This document shows, piece by piece, positions 1 through 8,772 of a DNA stretch of 64,000 bases. The stretch's first letter is position 1. Each line of letters opens with the position of its first letter. The DNA comes from an uncultured Dysgonomonas sp. (lineage in GTDB: Bacteria > Bacteroidota > Bacteroidia > Bacteroidales > Dysgonomonadaceae): assembly GCF_934668725.1 (NCBI RefSeq), contig NZ_CAKUOF010000001.1:338881-402880 (forward strand), read 5' to 3'. A program made the translations under genes and the position numbers. The notes beneath the pieces were generated by a model that saw nothing but the letters and a program-made list of their open reading frames with translations, was not told where the DNA came from and made no database searches.

Positions 1-337
1 CTAAAGGCTCCCGAATAGTGTTTATTCTCAACCGTTCATAAAATATATTAGTAGAATCAATTTTCAGCAATTCATCCGATATATCATCAGTTAACTCATA
101 TAAAGTTCTTAAAATAGTATTATATATAATGTCTTTTTGGGGATCAACAGTATCTTCAAACTGATAATGCAGCATATATTTATAATTGGTCTCTAATTCG
201 CTTAATTTTTCTGCTACGTGCCAGTCTTGAGTATTCACTACCAATTTTGTCAATAATTCAAAAGCGTCTTTCAACTGCCGTTTTGACAGTTTTTCAAGTA
301 TCTCTTTTTTATATGTAAGTATATTTCTATTATCCAT
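1..337 (-). CDS. N-terminal part of an unrecognised protein (cut by window edge)
   Basis: The minus strand is open from an ATG at 337 to the left edge, giving 112 residues that begin MDNRNILTYKK. The visible part is rich in Leu, Glu, Lys and Asp and looks all-helical, with no signal peptide, membrane segment or catalytic motif. It resembles, from memory, the start of long conserved Bacteroidales proteins of unknown function, but no function can be given. Its start lies 38 nt from the stop of the antiporter gene on the same strand, so the two may be co-transcribed. Real coding is supported by the long open frame and normal composition, not by a recognised family. Confidence 0.7.
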   Translation of the reverse strand, partial: MDNRNILTYKKEILEKLSKRQLKDAFELLTKLVVNTQDWHVAEKLSELETNYKYMLHYQFEDTVDPQKDIIYNTILRTLYELTDDISDELLKIDSTNIFYERLRINTIREPL

Positions 338-375
338 AATCTCGGTTCAACCAATAATTGTATAAAAAATACTCA

Positions 376-2655
376 TTAATCATTCAGTATCAAGGTCGAT
401 GGAAGATCTTTTTCCCAAGAAGGGTACCTTTCTCTCAGATTTTTCCAACTCTTTAAACTAATCATTAACAAATCGTGTTTCTTAAAAATGTCAACGTCTA
501 CAGGAATATTATTATTCCATAACTGAAATAAATAAGGATTGACGGCTTTTATACCTCTCACACTTTTTACAAACTCAATTGAATTATCCATTAAACCGAT
601 TGCATCCCAAAGAGTTATTCTAACATATGAATTCTGAGTAAGACGCTCCATAAAATCGCCAACGAAAATATCATCTTCGTCCAAAATAGGAACTATGACA
701 TTTTTTATTTCTATTAAACCTTTATCAATAAATATGCCAACTGATAAATCGCTGTTCTTCAAAACAGAATGAGTTCCATCTCCTAATGATAAAACATCTC
801 TGTTGCTCACTCTTTTACTCTTTTTCAAAAATGAAAATAAGTGGGCAGGAAAACGCAATAATTTAGTTGAAAAACCAAGAAATTGCCCCAAAAGATTTCC
901 TTGATATATAGAATAATGTGCTCCTATCAACAACAAATCGTACCCACCATCATTTGACAATTTTACTATCTTGGCAAAAGGTTCGGAAGCCACTTCGAAC
1001 ATAGTATTGATAGGCTGATTCAATTGACGGGCTTTTTCTATAATAGGCTCAAAAGTATCACGCTCCTCATCTTCAATATTATATTGATATAAATTATTAC
1101 CGGGAGTAAAATGTACCATGTTAATCTCGGAGTAATTCTGGCTCTTTTTCACAAAAGAATTGGCTATTAACAACAACTTTTCACCAAGTTCAATATTCTT
1201 AAACGGAGCCAATATTCTATAAATTTTTCGTTCCGGAATTACATTTTCAGGCGTTCTGTTTTTAAAGATTCTCTCAATAAAATCTAGCAATGGGCTTGTC
1301 ATAAATGTTGTAACCAAAGCCATTACAACCATCATCGCAAACACCTCCGGAGTGAGAATTCCTAAATCATAACCGATATTAAGCACTACAAGTTCCATTA
1401 AGCCTCTGGTATTCATTAACGCGCCAATAGTAAAACTTGATTTCCAATCAAACCCTATAAATCGGGAAACTAATGCTCCTCCCAGCAATTTTCCTGTCGT
1501 CGCAATCAGAATAATAATTCCACAAATCATCCACAACGAGCCATCATTTAAAAGCCCGATTCGTGTATTTAAACCCGTATAGACAAAAAATAATGGGAGC
1601 AATATAACTAAAGATATATCTTCTATTTTATCAATAAATAATTTTCTGAAATTGATATTAGGAGGCATTATAACCCCTGCTAGGAATGCTCCAAATAATG
1701 GGTGAATACCTATAATACTGGTCAAATATGAAGAAAGAAATAGTACGAGAAAAAAGATTCCTATTATTGATTTACTTATGATATTTTTAGATGTTTGAAG
1801 GTCTGCAACACGTTGCAAAAAAGGGCGTACTAACTTAAACATAAGAACAACATAAATAACAGCAAAGAATATAACATACAAAGAACTAACAAATGTCCCG
1901 GCCTTTGCAATTGCAATAACTGCTGCCAAAAGACACCATGCCGTTATATCATCTACGGCAGCACAGGTTATAACCATAGCACCTAATTGCGTTTTATTAA
2001 GGCCTCTTTCATGCACAATTCTTGCTAATACAGGAAAAGCTGTAATGCTCATAGCTATCCCCATAAATAACGCAAAAGAGATAAAATTAGAATCGGGATG
2101 AGAAAAATAAGGATAGATGAAATAAGAAAAAATAGTGCCTAAAGCAAAAAGCATAGCAATACATGTGTGACTAATAAGTATGGCATCATTAGCCCTATTT
2201 TTCAACACTTTGAGATCAAGTTCCATCCCTACAATAAACATAAAGAGTATCAAGCCAATCTCGCTTAGAAGCTTTATACTGCCAATGGAAGATGCTGGAA
2301 AAATAAGATCTGATATCTCAGGAAAAAAAGCGCCAAAAAGTGAAGGCCCTAAAACAATACCAGCTATAATTTCACCTATTACTGTCGGTTGACCTATCTT
2401 TTGGCAAATCCACCCAAAAAGCCGTACAAAGCATAAAATAACAATAATCTGGAGAATTAATAATGCAGTAGAGCCTGTAGCTTCCTGCATGACCGATGTC
2501 GAAAAATTAGACCAAGCCGAGTTTTGACTAATAATTTCACTTCCATTTAAAGAGGATTGTAATTGATTCTGGCCTAAGGATAAAACAAAATAGATTACAA
2601 TGGATAATACACCTATTACTGATATATAAAATATAAGGTTTTTATGTTTGCTCAT
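376..2655 (-). CDS. CPA2-type cation:proton antiporter with C-terminal cytoplasmic domain
   Basis: Predicted inner-membrane monovalent cation/H+ antiporter of 759 residues. A first hydrophobic segment (about 8-28) is followed by a Na_H_Exchanger domain (about 60-465) with 12 or so helices. This carries a GEIIAGIVLGPSLFG stretch near 95-109 and the paired aspartates AAVDD (Asp235-Asp236) expected at the ion-binding site of CPA2 exchangers. The C-terminal ~290 residues are soluble and resemble the universal-stress-like tails of Bacteroidota antiporters. The ATG at 2655 is chosen over one 10 codons upstream because a -7 box (TATATTTG on the minus strand, 2683-2690) overlaps that upstream start. 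The transported ion (Na+ or K+) cannot be told from sequence. Confidence 0.88.
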   Translation of the reverse strand: MSKHKNLIFYISVIGVLSIVIYFVLSLGQNQLQSSLNGSEIISQNSAWSNFSTSVMQEATGSTALLILQIIVILCFVRLFGWICQKIGQPTVIGEIIAGIVLGPSLFGAFFPEISDLIFPASSIGSIKLLSEIGLILFMFIVGMELDLKVLKNRANDAILISHTCIAMLFALGTIFSYFIYPYFSHPDSNFISFALFMGIAMSITAFPVLARIVHERGLNKTQLGAMVITCAAVDDITAWCLLAAVIAIAKAGTFVSSLYVIFFAVIYVVLMFKLVRPFLQRVADLQTSKNIISKSIIGIFFLVLFLSSYLTSIIGIHPLFGAFLAGVIMPPNINFRKLFIDKIEDISLVILLPLFFVYTGLNTRIGLLNDGSLWMICGIIILIATTGKLLGGALVSRFIGFDWKSSFTIGALMNTRGLMELVVLNIGYDLGILTPEVFAMMVVMALVTTFMTSPLLDFIERIFKNRTPENVIPERKIYRILAPFKNIELGEKLLLIANSFVKKSQNYSEINMVHFTPGNNLYQYNIEDEERDTFEPIIEKARQLNQPINTMFEVASEPFAKIVKLSNDGGYDLLLIGAHYSIYQGNLLGQFLGFSTKLLRFPAHLFSFLKKSKRVSNRDVLSLGDGTHSVLKNSDLSVGIFIDKGLIEIKNVIVPILDEDDIFVGDFMERLTQNSYVRITLWDAIGLMDNSIEFVKSVRGIKAVNPYLFQLWNNNIPVDVDIFKKHDLLMISLKSWKNLRERYPSWEKDLPSTLILND

Positions 2656-2682
2656 ACGTTTAGCACATAATTCATTTGAGTA

Positions 2683-2690
2683 CAAATATA
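2683..2690 (-). promoter_or_regulatory. Bacteroidota -7 box for the antiporter gene
   Basis: The minus strand reads TATATTTG, matching TAnnTTTG, 28 nt before the chosen ATG. It lies inside a small inverted repeat, GTACAAA (2680-2686) and TTTGTAC (2696-2702) with a 9-nt spacer, which could be an operator. No TTTG box is seen 19 nt upstream. Confidence 0.5.
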
Positions 2691-2767
2691 TGAATTTTGT
2701 ACCAGATGGTTATCATATGCTTAGAGTAATAGTCTCAACTTTTTTACAGGCATAAAAAAGTTTTCAC

Positions 2768-2775
2768 TAACTTTG
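2768..2775 (+). promoter_or_regulatory. Possible -7 box for the HTH-cupin/acyl-CoA synthetase pair
   Basis: TAACTTTG matches TAnnTTTG and lies about 128 nt before the regulator ATG. It would give a roughly 120-nt leader holding two inverted repeats (2785-2797 and 2811-2840). No clear -33 box. Confidence 0.35.
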
Positions 2776-2810
2776 GAAGCAATAAGGTCAAAGACCTACT
2801 CTGGATCAAA

Positions 2811-2840
2811 GACTATAATTTAAGCCAATTAATTATAGTC
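2811..2840 (+). repeat. 10-bp perfect inverted repeat upstream of the HTH-cupin gene
   Basis: GACTATAATT (2811-2820) and AATTATAGTC (2831-2840) are perfect inverted copies around a 10-nt spacer. A shorter palindrome, AGGTCAAAGACCT, lies at 2785-2797. There is no T-run, so it is not a terminator. An operator for the adjacent regulator or an RNA hairpin in its leader are both possible. Confidence 0.5.
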
Positions 2841-2902
2841 TATCATGTTATAGTTTTCACATCATAGATTACTTATAATCACCATTAAACATATATGTTC
2901 TG

Positions 2903-3457
2903 ATGAATGAAGAATTAGTACAAATTGGTCTGCGCCTCAAGGGGCTGCGTGATGCATTAGAACTTACACAAGCTGAATTTGCCGCATCATGTGATATTAC
3001 ACTCGAAGATTATATCGAGTACGAAGCAGGTAGAAAGGATTTTTCGATCAGTTTACTCAAAAAAATTGCAACTCGGTATAAGATCGATCTTACGACGTTA
3101 ATGTTCGACGAGGAGCCCAGAATGAGTAGTTATTCGATTACCCGTAAAGAAAAAGGATTAACAATCAAACGAGTGGAAGAATATCAATATCAAGCTTTAG
3201 CAACAGGTTTTGCAAATCGTAAGGCTGATATATTTGTGGTAACGGTACAGCCTAAAAGTGATGACACACCAATCCATCTAAGTACACACTCCGGGCAGGA
3301 ATTTAACCTCGTCTTTAAGGGGAGGCTTTTGATACAAATTAATGGAAAGGATCTTATTTTAGAAAAAGGAGACAGCCTGTATTTCGACCCAAGTTTGCCT
3401 CATGGGATGAAGGCTTTGGATGGAAAGCCAGTTAAATTCCTGGCTGTAATAATTTAA
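2903..3457 (+). CDS. XRE-family regulator with C-terminal cupin domain
   Basis: Predicted 184-residue transcription regulator. Residues 6-60 form a helix-turn-helix of the XRE type (ALELTQAEFAASCDITLEDY region). Residues about 105-182 form a cupin barrel with HSGQEFNLVFKG and SLPHGM strands, the part expected to bind a small effector. HTH-cupin proteins commonly control the neighbouring metabolic gene. Here the acyl-CoA synthetase starts 49 nt downstream on the same strand, so the two are probably one operon and the ligand may be an acid or acyl-CoA handled by that enzyme. The effector itself is not known. Inverted repeats upstream at 2785-2797 and 2811-2840 are candidate binding sites for autoregulation. 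Confidence 0.88.
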   Translation: MNEELVQIGLRLKGLRDALELTQAEFAASCDITLEDYIEYEAGRKDFSISLLKKIATRYKIDLTTLMFDEEPRMSSYSITRKEKGLTIKRVEEYQYQALATGFANRKADIFVVTVQPKSDDTPIHLSTHSGQEFNLVFKGRLLIQINGKDLILEKGDSLYFDPSLPHGMKALDGKPVKFLAVII

Positions 3458-3506
3458 CCCGGACATTACAGTCTTTACTGAAATAAGAATATAAATTTCA
3501 AAAACT

Positions 3507-5153
3507 ATGTTAGAAAAATTTTTAAGCCAAATAGAATTCAAATCTACAGAGGATTTCAAAAATAATTTTCACGTAAATATTCCTGACAATTTTAACTTCG
3601 CCTACGACATTGTAGATGAATGGGCTAAAACTAATCCCTCCAAAGTCGCTCTTTGTTGGTCAAATGAAGATGGAGAACACTTTAATTTCACTTTTAAAGA
3701 AATCAAAGAACAAAGTGATAAAGCCGCCTCATTCTTCCAATCATTAGGTATAACCAAAGGTGATAAAGTAATGCTGATACTTAAACGCCGCTATGAATTT
3801 TGGTTTGCAATTATAGGGCTTCATAAAATAGGTGCTGTGGCCATCCCTGCAACACATTTACTTACACCCAAAGATATTATATATCGAAATAATGCAGCAG
3901 ATATAAAAGCGATAATTACAACCGATGACGATCTTATCCGTAAACATGTGAATGAAGCATTGTCTCAATCACCCACCATTACAAATCTCATCACATGGGG
4001 TAATAATATCCCCAAAGGTTGGCACGACTTCCATAAAGGCTTAGAAGAAGCTGTACCTTTCATTCGCCCTAAACATGTAAATGATAATAAAGATATTTTT
4101 ATACTTTATTTTACTTCAGGAACTACAGGTGAACCCAAAATGGTGATTCATGATTATACTTATCCTTTGGGGCATATAGTTACAGCAAAATATTGGCACA
4201 ACCTCAATGAAAACAGCATTCATCTTACTGTATCTGATACAGGATGGGCTAAAGCTGTATGGGGGAAATTATACGGGCAATGGATTGTAGGGGCGACTGT
4301 TGTTGCATACGATCACGAAAAATTCACATCAGTAATGATGCTTGAATTAATAGAAAAATATAAAATTACCTCTTTTTGTGCTCCCCCTACAGTATACCGT
4401 TTTATGATTCGTGAAGATTTGAGCAAATATGATTTATCATCACTCCAATATTGCACAACTGCCGGAGAAGCTCTCAATGCATCTGTTTTTGAAACATTCT
4501 ATAAAGCAACGGGAATCAAAATGATGGAGGCTTTTGGCCAAACGGAAACTACCCCTACGATTGTTACTTTTCCTTGGATAGAACCAAAACCCGGATCAAT
4601 GGGCATTGCAAATCCGGCATATGATATTGACCTTATCACTCCGGAAGGCCGCCCTGCAGAAGAAGGTGAATCAGGAGAAGTCGTAATAAAAACAAAAAAT
4701 GGTAAACCTTTAGGGTTGTTTATGGGATATTATCGCGATGAAGCACTTACTAACCAAGTGTATTACGATAATGTATATCATACGGGAGATTCAGCTTGGA
4801 GAGATGAAGATGGTTACTTCTGGTTTATAGGTCGTATTGATGATGTTATAAAAAGCTCGGGATACCGCATAGGACCATTTGAAGTTGAAAGTGCTCTAAT
4901 GACCCACCCTGCTGTTGTTGAGTGTGCCATAACAGGCGTACCTGACGAAATACGTGGTCAGGTAATAAAAGCAACCATTGTACTTTCTGCCGATTATAGA
5001 GATAAAGCAGGAGAAGTCTTGATCAAGGAGATACAAGACCATGTGAAAAATGTAACTGCTCCCTATAAATACCCGCGAATAATAGAGTTTGTGGAAGAAT
5101 TACCCAAAACAATAAGTGGTAAAATAAAACGGGCAGAAATAAGGAAACAATAA
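3507..5153 (+). CDS. AMP-forming acyl-CoA synthetase
   Basis: Predicted cytosolic enzyme that activates a carboxylic acid with ATP to an acyl-adenylate and transfers it to CoA (ANL superfamily, 548 residues). Visible signatures are the P-loop-like YFTSGTTGEPKM (about 201-212), AFGQTETTP in the middle, and the catalytic lysine in SGKIKR near the C-terminus (Lys539). Overall it resembles the acetyl/medium-chain (Acs/AcsM) branch, but it is shorter than a classic Acs (about 650) and the preferred acid cannot be read off. It follows the HTH-cupin gene in an apparent two-gene operon and is closed by a good intrinsic terminator at 5178-5215. Confidence 0.9.
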   Translation: MLEKFLSQIEFKSTEDFKNNFHVNIPDNFNFAYDIVDEWAKTNPSKVALCWSNEDGEHFNFTFKEIKEQSDKAASFFQSLGITKGDKVMLILKRRYEFWFAIIGLHKIGAVAIPATHLLTPKDIIYRNNAADIKAIITTDDDLIRKHVNEALSQSPTITNLITWGNNIPKGWHDFHKGLEEAVPFIRPKHVNDNKDIFILYFTSGTTGEPKMVIHDYTYPLGHIVTAKYWHNLNENSIHLTVSDTGWAKAVWGKLYGQWIVGATVVAYDHEKFTSVMMLELIEKYKITSFCAPPTVYRFMIREDLSKYDLSSLQYCTTAGEALNASVFETFYKATGIKMMEAFGQTETTPTIVTFPWIEPKPGSMGIANPAYDIDLITPEGRPAEEGESGEVVIKTKNGKPLGLFMGYYRDEALTNQVYYDNVYHTGDSAWRDEDGYFWFIGRIDDVIKSSGYRIGPFEVESALMTHPAVVECAITGVPDEIRGQVIKATIVLSADYRDKAGEVLIKEIQDHVKNVTAPYKYPRIIEFVEELPKTISGKIKRAEIRKQ

Positions 5154-5177
5154 AGTCTTAATGAAATTTACTTTATA

Positions 5178-5215
5178 AATACCTGCCTATAGTAATAATA
5201 AGCAGGTATTTTTTT
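5178..5215 (+). terminator. Intrinsic terminator after the acyl-CoA synthetase gene
   Basis: AATACCTGC (5178-5186) pairs with GCAGGTATT (5202-5210) over a 15-nt loop and is followed by a T-run (5209-5215). Confidence 0.85.
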
Positions 5216-5281
5216 CATTCGAGATTTTATTAACTTTGTGAAATATCATCAGCAAAGGTCCCCTACCTTATTTGAAATAAA

Positions 5282-6376
5282 ATGAAAAGAGAAGATTCAA
5301 AAAAAAAACGGATAGTTATTAAAATCGGTAGTAATGTATTAACTAGAAAAGATGGCACATTAGACGTTACACGAATGTCTGCAATTGTAGATCAGGTTGC
5401 CGAACTGCGTAAGTCCGGGATTGAAATTATTCTCGTTTCATCGGGTGCCGTTGCTTCAGGAAAATCGACAATCCGACCAAAATCGAAATTAGACGTTGTG
5501 TCGGCTCGGCAATTATTTTCAGCAATAGGACAAGTAAGACTTATTAATCAATACTTTACATTATTTGATAACTACAATATTGTTTGTGGTCAGATATTAG
5601 CAACAAAAGAAGATTTTTCGACTCGCAGGCACTATCTCAATCAGCGTAATTGTATGACTGTTATGCTTCAAAATGGAGTTACACCTATTGTCAATGAAAA
5701 TGACACAATTTCTGTTAATGAATTAATGTTTACCGATAATGACGAGTTATCTGGATTAGTTGCAACTATGATGAATTGCCAAACCTTAATTATATTAAGT
5801 AATATTGATGGCATATATAATGGTAACCCATCTGATCCAAAAGCAAGTGTTATTCCCGAGATAGACCCTAAAAAAGACCATATACAAGAATTTATACAGA
5901 CCTCTAAGTCAACATCAGGACGCGGAGGGATGCAAACAAAATACAATATAGCCCGTAAAATAGCAGAAGAAGGCATAGAGGTCATAATAGCTAATGGAAA
6001 AAAAGACAATATTCTATTAAATCTTATATCTGATCCCAAAACTGTATGCACTCGTTTTAAAGCATCTAAGAAAACAGTTTCGACTGTAAAAAAATGGATT
6101 GCCCATTCTGAAAGCTTTGCAAAAGGCGAAGTACATATCAACGATGGAGCAAAAGAAGCCCTTATCAGTGAAAAAGCTGTGAGCTTACTCCCTATAGGAA
6201 TTGTAAAAATCAAGGGTGATTTTGAGCCCGATGATATTGTAAAGATAATTGACTCACAAGAAAAGCAAATCGGAGTTGGACGTATTGCTTTTGACAACAA
6301 AACTGTAGAAAAACTAATAGGTAAAAGTAATGAAAAACCAATAATACATTACGACTACTTATATATAGATAAATAA
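5282..6376 (+). CDS. proB: Glutamate 5-kinase
   Basis: Catalyses the first step of proline synthesis, ATP-dependent phosphorylation of glutamate to gamma-glutamyl phosphate, in the cytosol. The 364 residues match the E. coli enzyme in length (367). The N-terminal amino-acid-kinase domain starts at RIVIKIGSNVLT (about 10-21), with LVSSGAVASGK and NENDTISVNE motifs. A PUA domain fills about 278-352 (AKGEVHINDGAKEAL onwards). proA follows after 2 nt, so the two are translationally close. The start of the gene carries a run of ten A (5299-5308) encoding part of a Lys stretch; slippage there would cause early stops in either shifted frame. Confidence 0.97.
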   Translation: MKREDSKKKRIVIKIGSNVLTRKDGTLDVTRMSAIVDQVAELRKSGIEIILVSSGAVASGKSTIRPKSKLDVVSARQLFSAIGQVRLINQYFTLFDNYNIVCGQILATKEDFSTRRHYLNQRNCMTVMLQNGVTPIVNENDTISVNELMFTDNDELSGLVATMMNCQTLIILSNIDGIYNGNPSDPKASVIPEIDPKKDHIQEFIQTSKSTSGRGGMQTKYNIARKIAEEGIEVIIANGKKDNILLNLISDPKTVCTRFKASKKTVSTVKKWIAHSESFAKGEVHINDGAKEALISEKAVSLLPIGIVKIKGDFEPDDIVKIIDSQEKQIGVGRIAFDNKTVEKLIGKSNEKPIIHYDYLYIDK

Positions 6377-6378
6377 AG

Positions 6379-7632
6379 ATGGATGACACGAAACAATTAT
6401 TCGAAGCAGCAAAAATAGCAGGCAGAAACTTACTTCTACTAAAAGAGGAGCAAATTAATTACTTATTAGAGGCTATTGCTAAAGAAACAGAAGCAAAAAC
6501 ACACTACATTCTTTCAGAAAATTTAAAAGATCTGCAAAGAATGGATAAAGACAATCCTAAATACGACAGAATAAAGCTAACAGAAGAGCGTATTCTGGGA
6601 ATTGTTTCTGATATTAGGAATGTAATAAGTCTTCCCTCCCCCATAGGTAGAATACTTGACAAAAGAACATTAAGTAACGGATTACATTTATCTAAAAAAG
6701 CTGTTCCCTTTGGAGTTATCGGAGTAATATTTGAAGCACGCCCGAATGTTTGTTTTGATGTATTCTCATTATGCTTCAAATCAGGGAATGTATGCATTTT
6801 AAAAGGCGGGTCGGATGCTAAATTTTCAAATCTGGCTATTGTCGAAATAATCAGAAATGTACTAGATGAAAATCATATAAACCCGAACATATGTACTTTA
6901 TTACCAAATGATAGAGAAGTTATTGATGAATTGCTTAATGCTAGAGATTATGTTGATCTTATTATTCCACGAGGAGGAAGCTCTCTTATAAATTATGTGA
7001 GGGATAATGCACGCATTCCTGTTATCGAAACAGGTGCGGGTGTATGTCATACTTATTTTCATAATGCAGGCAATAAAGAAATAGCCCAGCAAATAATTCA
7101 CAATTCAAAAACCAGACGAGTAAGTGTATGTAATAGTCTTGACTGCTTGGTTATTGATAAAGACCGGCTGACCGATCTTCTTTATATTTGTGACAAACTT
7201 AAGGATGATCACGTAATCATTTATGCAGACAAATTATCTTATGAAGTATTAAAAGGTAATTATCCTTCCAAATTACTAAAAGAAGCATCTCCAATGGATT
7301 TTGGAACTGAATTCCTTGATTATAAGATGGCAATAAAAACCGTAAATAATATCAATGACGCTATTGACCATATTTCAAAATATGGTTCTAAGCATAGTGA
7401 AGCTATTATAACCGAAGATAAAACAGCAACAGTACTTTTTGAATCTTTGATAGATGCTGCTTGTGTATATATAAATGCTTCTACTGCATTCACAGATGGC
7501 GCACAGTTTGGATTAGGTGCAGAAATAGGAATCAGCACTCAAAAAATGCACGCACGCGGTCCTATGGCACTGCAAGAGCTTTGTAGTTATAAATGGATAA
7601 TTGAAGGTAGCGGACAGATAAGAAAGAAGTAA
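6379..7632 (+). CDS. proA: Gamma-glutamyl phosphate reductase
   Basis: NADPH-dependent reductase making glutamate 5-semialdehyde from the ProB product, the second step of proline synthesis. It has 417 residues, the usual length. The aldehyde-dehydrogenase-like fold shows IFEARPNV (about 118-124), KGGSDA (142-147), PRGGSSLI (197-204), and the catalytic cysteine in RVSVCNSLD (Cys251). It lies 2 nt after proB and abuts the following small gene with no gap (TAA then ATG), consistent with one transcript. Confidence 0.97.
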   Translation: MDDTKQLFEAAKIAGRNLLLLKEEQINYLLEAIAKETEAKTHYILSENLKDLQRMDKDNPKYDRIKLTEERILGIVSDIRNVISLPSPIGRILDKRTLSNGLHLSKKAVPFGVIGVIFEARPNVCFDVFSLCFKSGNVCILKGGSDAKFSNLAIVEIIRNVLDENHINPNICTLLPNDREVIDELLNARDYVDLIIPRGGSSLINYVRDNARIPVIETGAGVCHTYFHNAGNKEIAQQIIHNSKTRRVSVCNSLDCLVIDKDRLTDLLYICDKLKDDHVIIYADKLSYEVLKGNYPSKLLKEASPMDFGTEFLDYKMAIKTVNNINDAIDHISKYGSKHSEAIITEDKTATVLFESLIDAACVYINASTAFTDGAQFGLGAEIGISTQKMHARGPMALQELCSYKWIIEGSGQIRKK

Positions 7633-7821
7633 ATGAGAAAAAAGAAAAATCAAGAAAGAGGAAGAATAACAATTCAAGACTATATCAAAGCAGTCAAAAA
7701 AGCCGATAGAGAAAGTCAATTGGAAACAAATATAGGATTTACGACTATTACGAAAGTACATAAAAGTAAAAAACTATATACTAGAAAAAATAACAAGAAA
7801 GATTATTTAGAAGATCAATAA
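7633..7821 (+). CDS. Small basic protein of unknown function, directly after proA
   Basis: A 62-residue, very Lys/Arg-rich protein starting at the ATG immediately after the proA stop codon. It has no signal peptide or membrane segment. The pattern RITIQDYIKAVKKADRE followed by a KVHKSKKLYTRK stretch resembles small conserved Bacteroidales proteins I have seen but cannot name. The basic charge suggests nucleic-acid or ribosome contact (inference). The zero-gap junction with proA and the 5-nt gap to the acyltransferase argue that it is translated as part of this operon. Confidence 0.65.
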   Translation: MRKKKNQERGRITIQDYIKAVKKADRESQLETNIGFTTITKVHKSKKLYTRKNNKKDYLEDQ

Positions 7822-7826
7822 ATAGG

Positions 7827-8762
7827 GTGAAAGAAAGAAACGTTACTCTGGATTATTTTAAGATACTGTTAAGTATACTGGTTATAATAATTCATCTCCC
7901 AATAGTCGATATATATAGCACCCCTCTAGATTTTGGGGGTAAGGTATTATATTCAATAGGATCATTTATATCGTTTGACTTGTCTAAAATAGCTGTTCCC
8001 TCATTTTTTATTATTAATGGCTATTTTCTTGACTTTACAGATCAGAAGAAGGTGATGAAGTATATAACGAAGATGATAAAAATTTATCTTGTTTGGACAT
8101 TATTTTATCTTCCATTCATGATAGAGAAAGCTAGCTTCAGCATGTATGCTATCCTTTTAACGATGGGATATTACCATCTATGGTATCTTCCTGCACTTAT
8201 AGGAGCAGTTATATGTATTTTCTTTATAAAAAAGTATTTAAACAATAATATTTTATTACTAGTAATTGCTATATCATTATTCATTATTGGCTATTATATC
8301 CAACAAACAAACCCATATGCACCTTTAAGATTTTTCAAATATAGAAACTTTCTTTTTATGGGAATTCCATTTGTTTTATTAGGTAATCTTATTAAAAACA
8401 TCAATTTCAACCAGTATAAGAAACTAACTATATCATTAGTTATTATCGGTTTTTCTATTCTCATTTTTGAATCCAATACTTATATACACAAATATCAAAT
8501 AATTCCTAATATATACCTATCATTAATCATACTTTGTCCGATACTAATGATATTTGTGCTTCAGCATAGTAAAAAGAAAATAGTTATTAATGATGACATA
8601 GGGCAATTATCTTCGGCCATATTCTTTATCCATCCTGCAGTTTTATTTCTAATAGATATTCCAGTATCAAATATATTCATACTGCCTTTTGTTATTATAG
8701 CCTCAGTATTTCTCTCTTTTGCTATAATACAAGCTAATAAATCTCTCAAAATATTTCTATAA
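7827..8762 (+). CDS. Membrane acyltransferase, acyltransferase-3 family
   Basis: A 311-residue polytopic membrane protein, about ten hydrophobic helices, of the acyltransferase-3 family, whose members O-acetylate or O-acylate surface sugars. The N-terminal VTLDYFKILLSILVIIIHLP matches the family's opening, with the conserved histidine of the first helix. The start is a GTG at 7827; no suitable ATG precedes this motif, and starting later would delete it. The gene lies between the small basic gene (5-nt gap) and serine acetyltransferase (10-nt gap). The substrate is unknown; cell-envelope glycan is likely from the family. Confidence 0.82.
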   Translation: MKERNVTLDYFKILLSILVIIIHLPIVDIYSTPLDFGGKVLYSIGSFISFDLSKIAVPSFFIINGYFLDFTDQKKVMKYITKMIKIYLVWTLFYLPFMIEKASFSMYAILLTMGYYHLWYLPALIGAVICIFFIKKYLNNNILLLVIAISLFIIGYYIQQTNPYAPLRFFKYRNFLFMGIPFVLLGNLIKNINFNQYKKLTISLVIIGFSILIFESNTYIHKYQIIPNIYLSLIILCPILMIFVLQHSKKKIVINDDIGQLSSAIFFIHPAVLFLIDIPVSNIFILPFVIIASVFLSFAIIQANKSLKIFL

Positions 8763-8772
8763 ATAAAAAATA

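Noticed and set aside
376..2685. Longer start (10 extra residues) for the antiporter
   Set aside because: The -7 box TATATTTG (2683-2690) overlaps that start codon; the ATG at 2655 also begins directly before the first membrane helix.
5668..6300. 210-residue open frame on the minus strand inside proB
   Set aside because: Antisense shadow of a certain gene; no family motif and no promoter or start context of its own.
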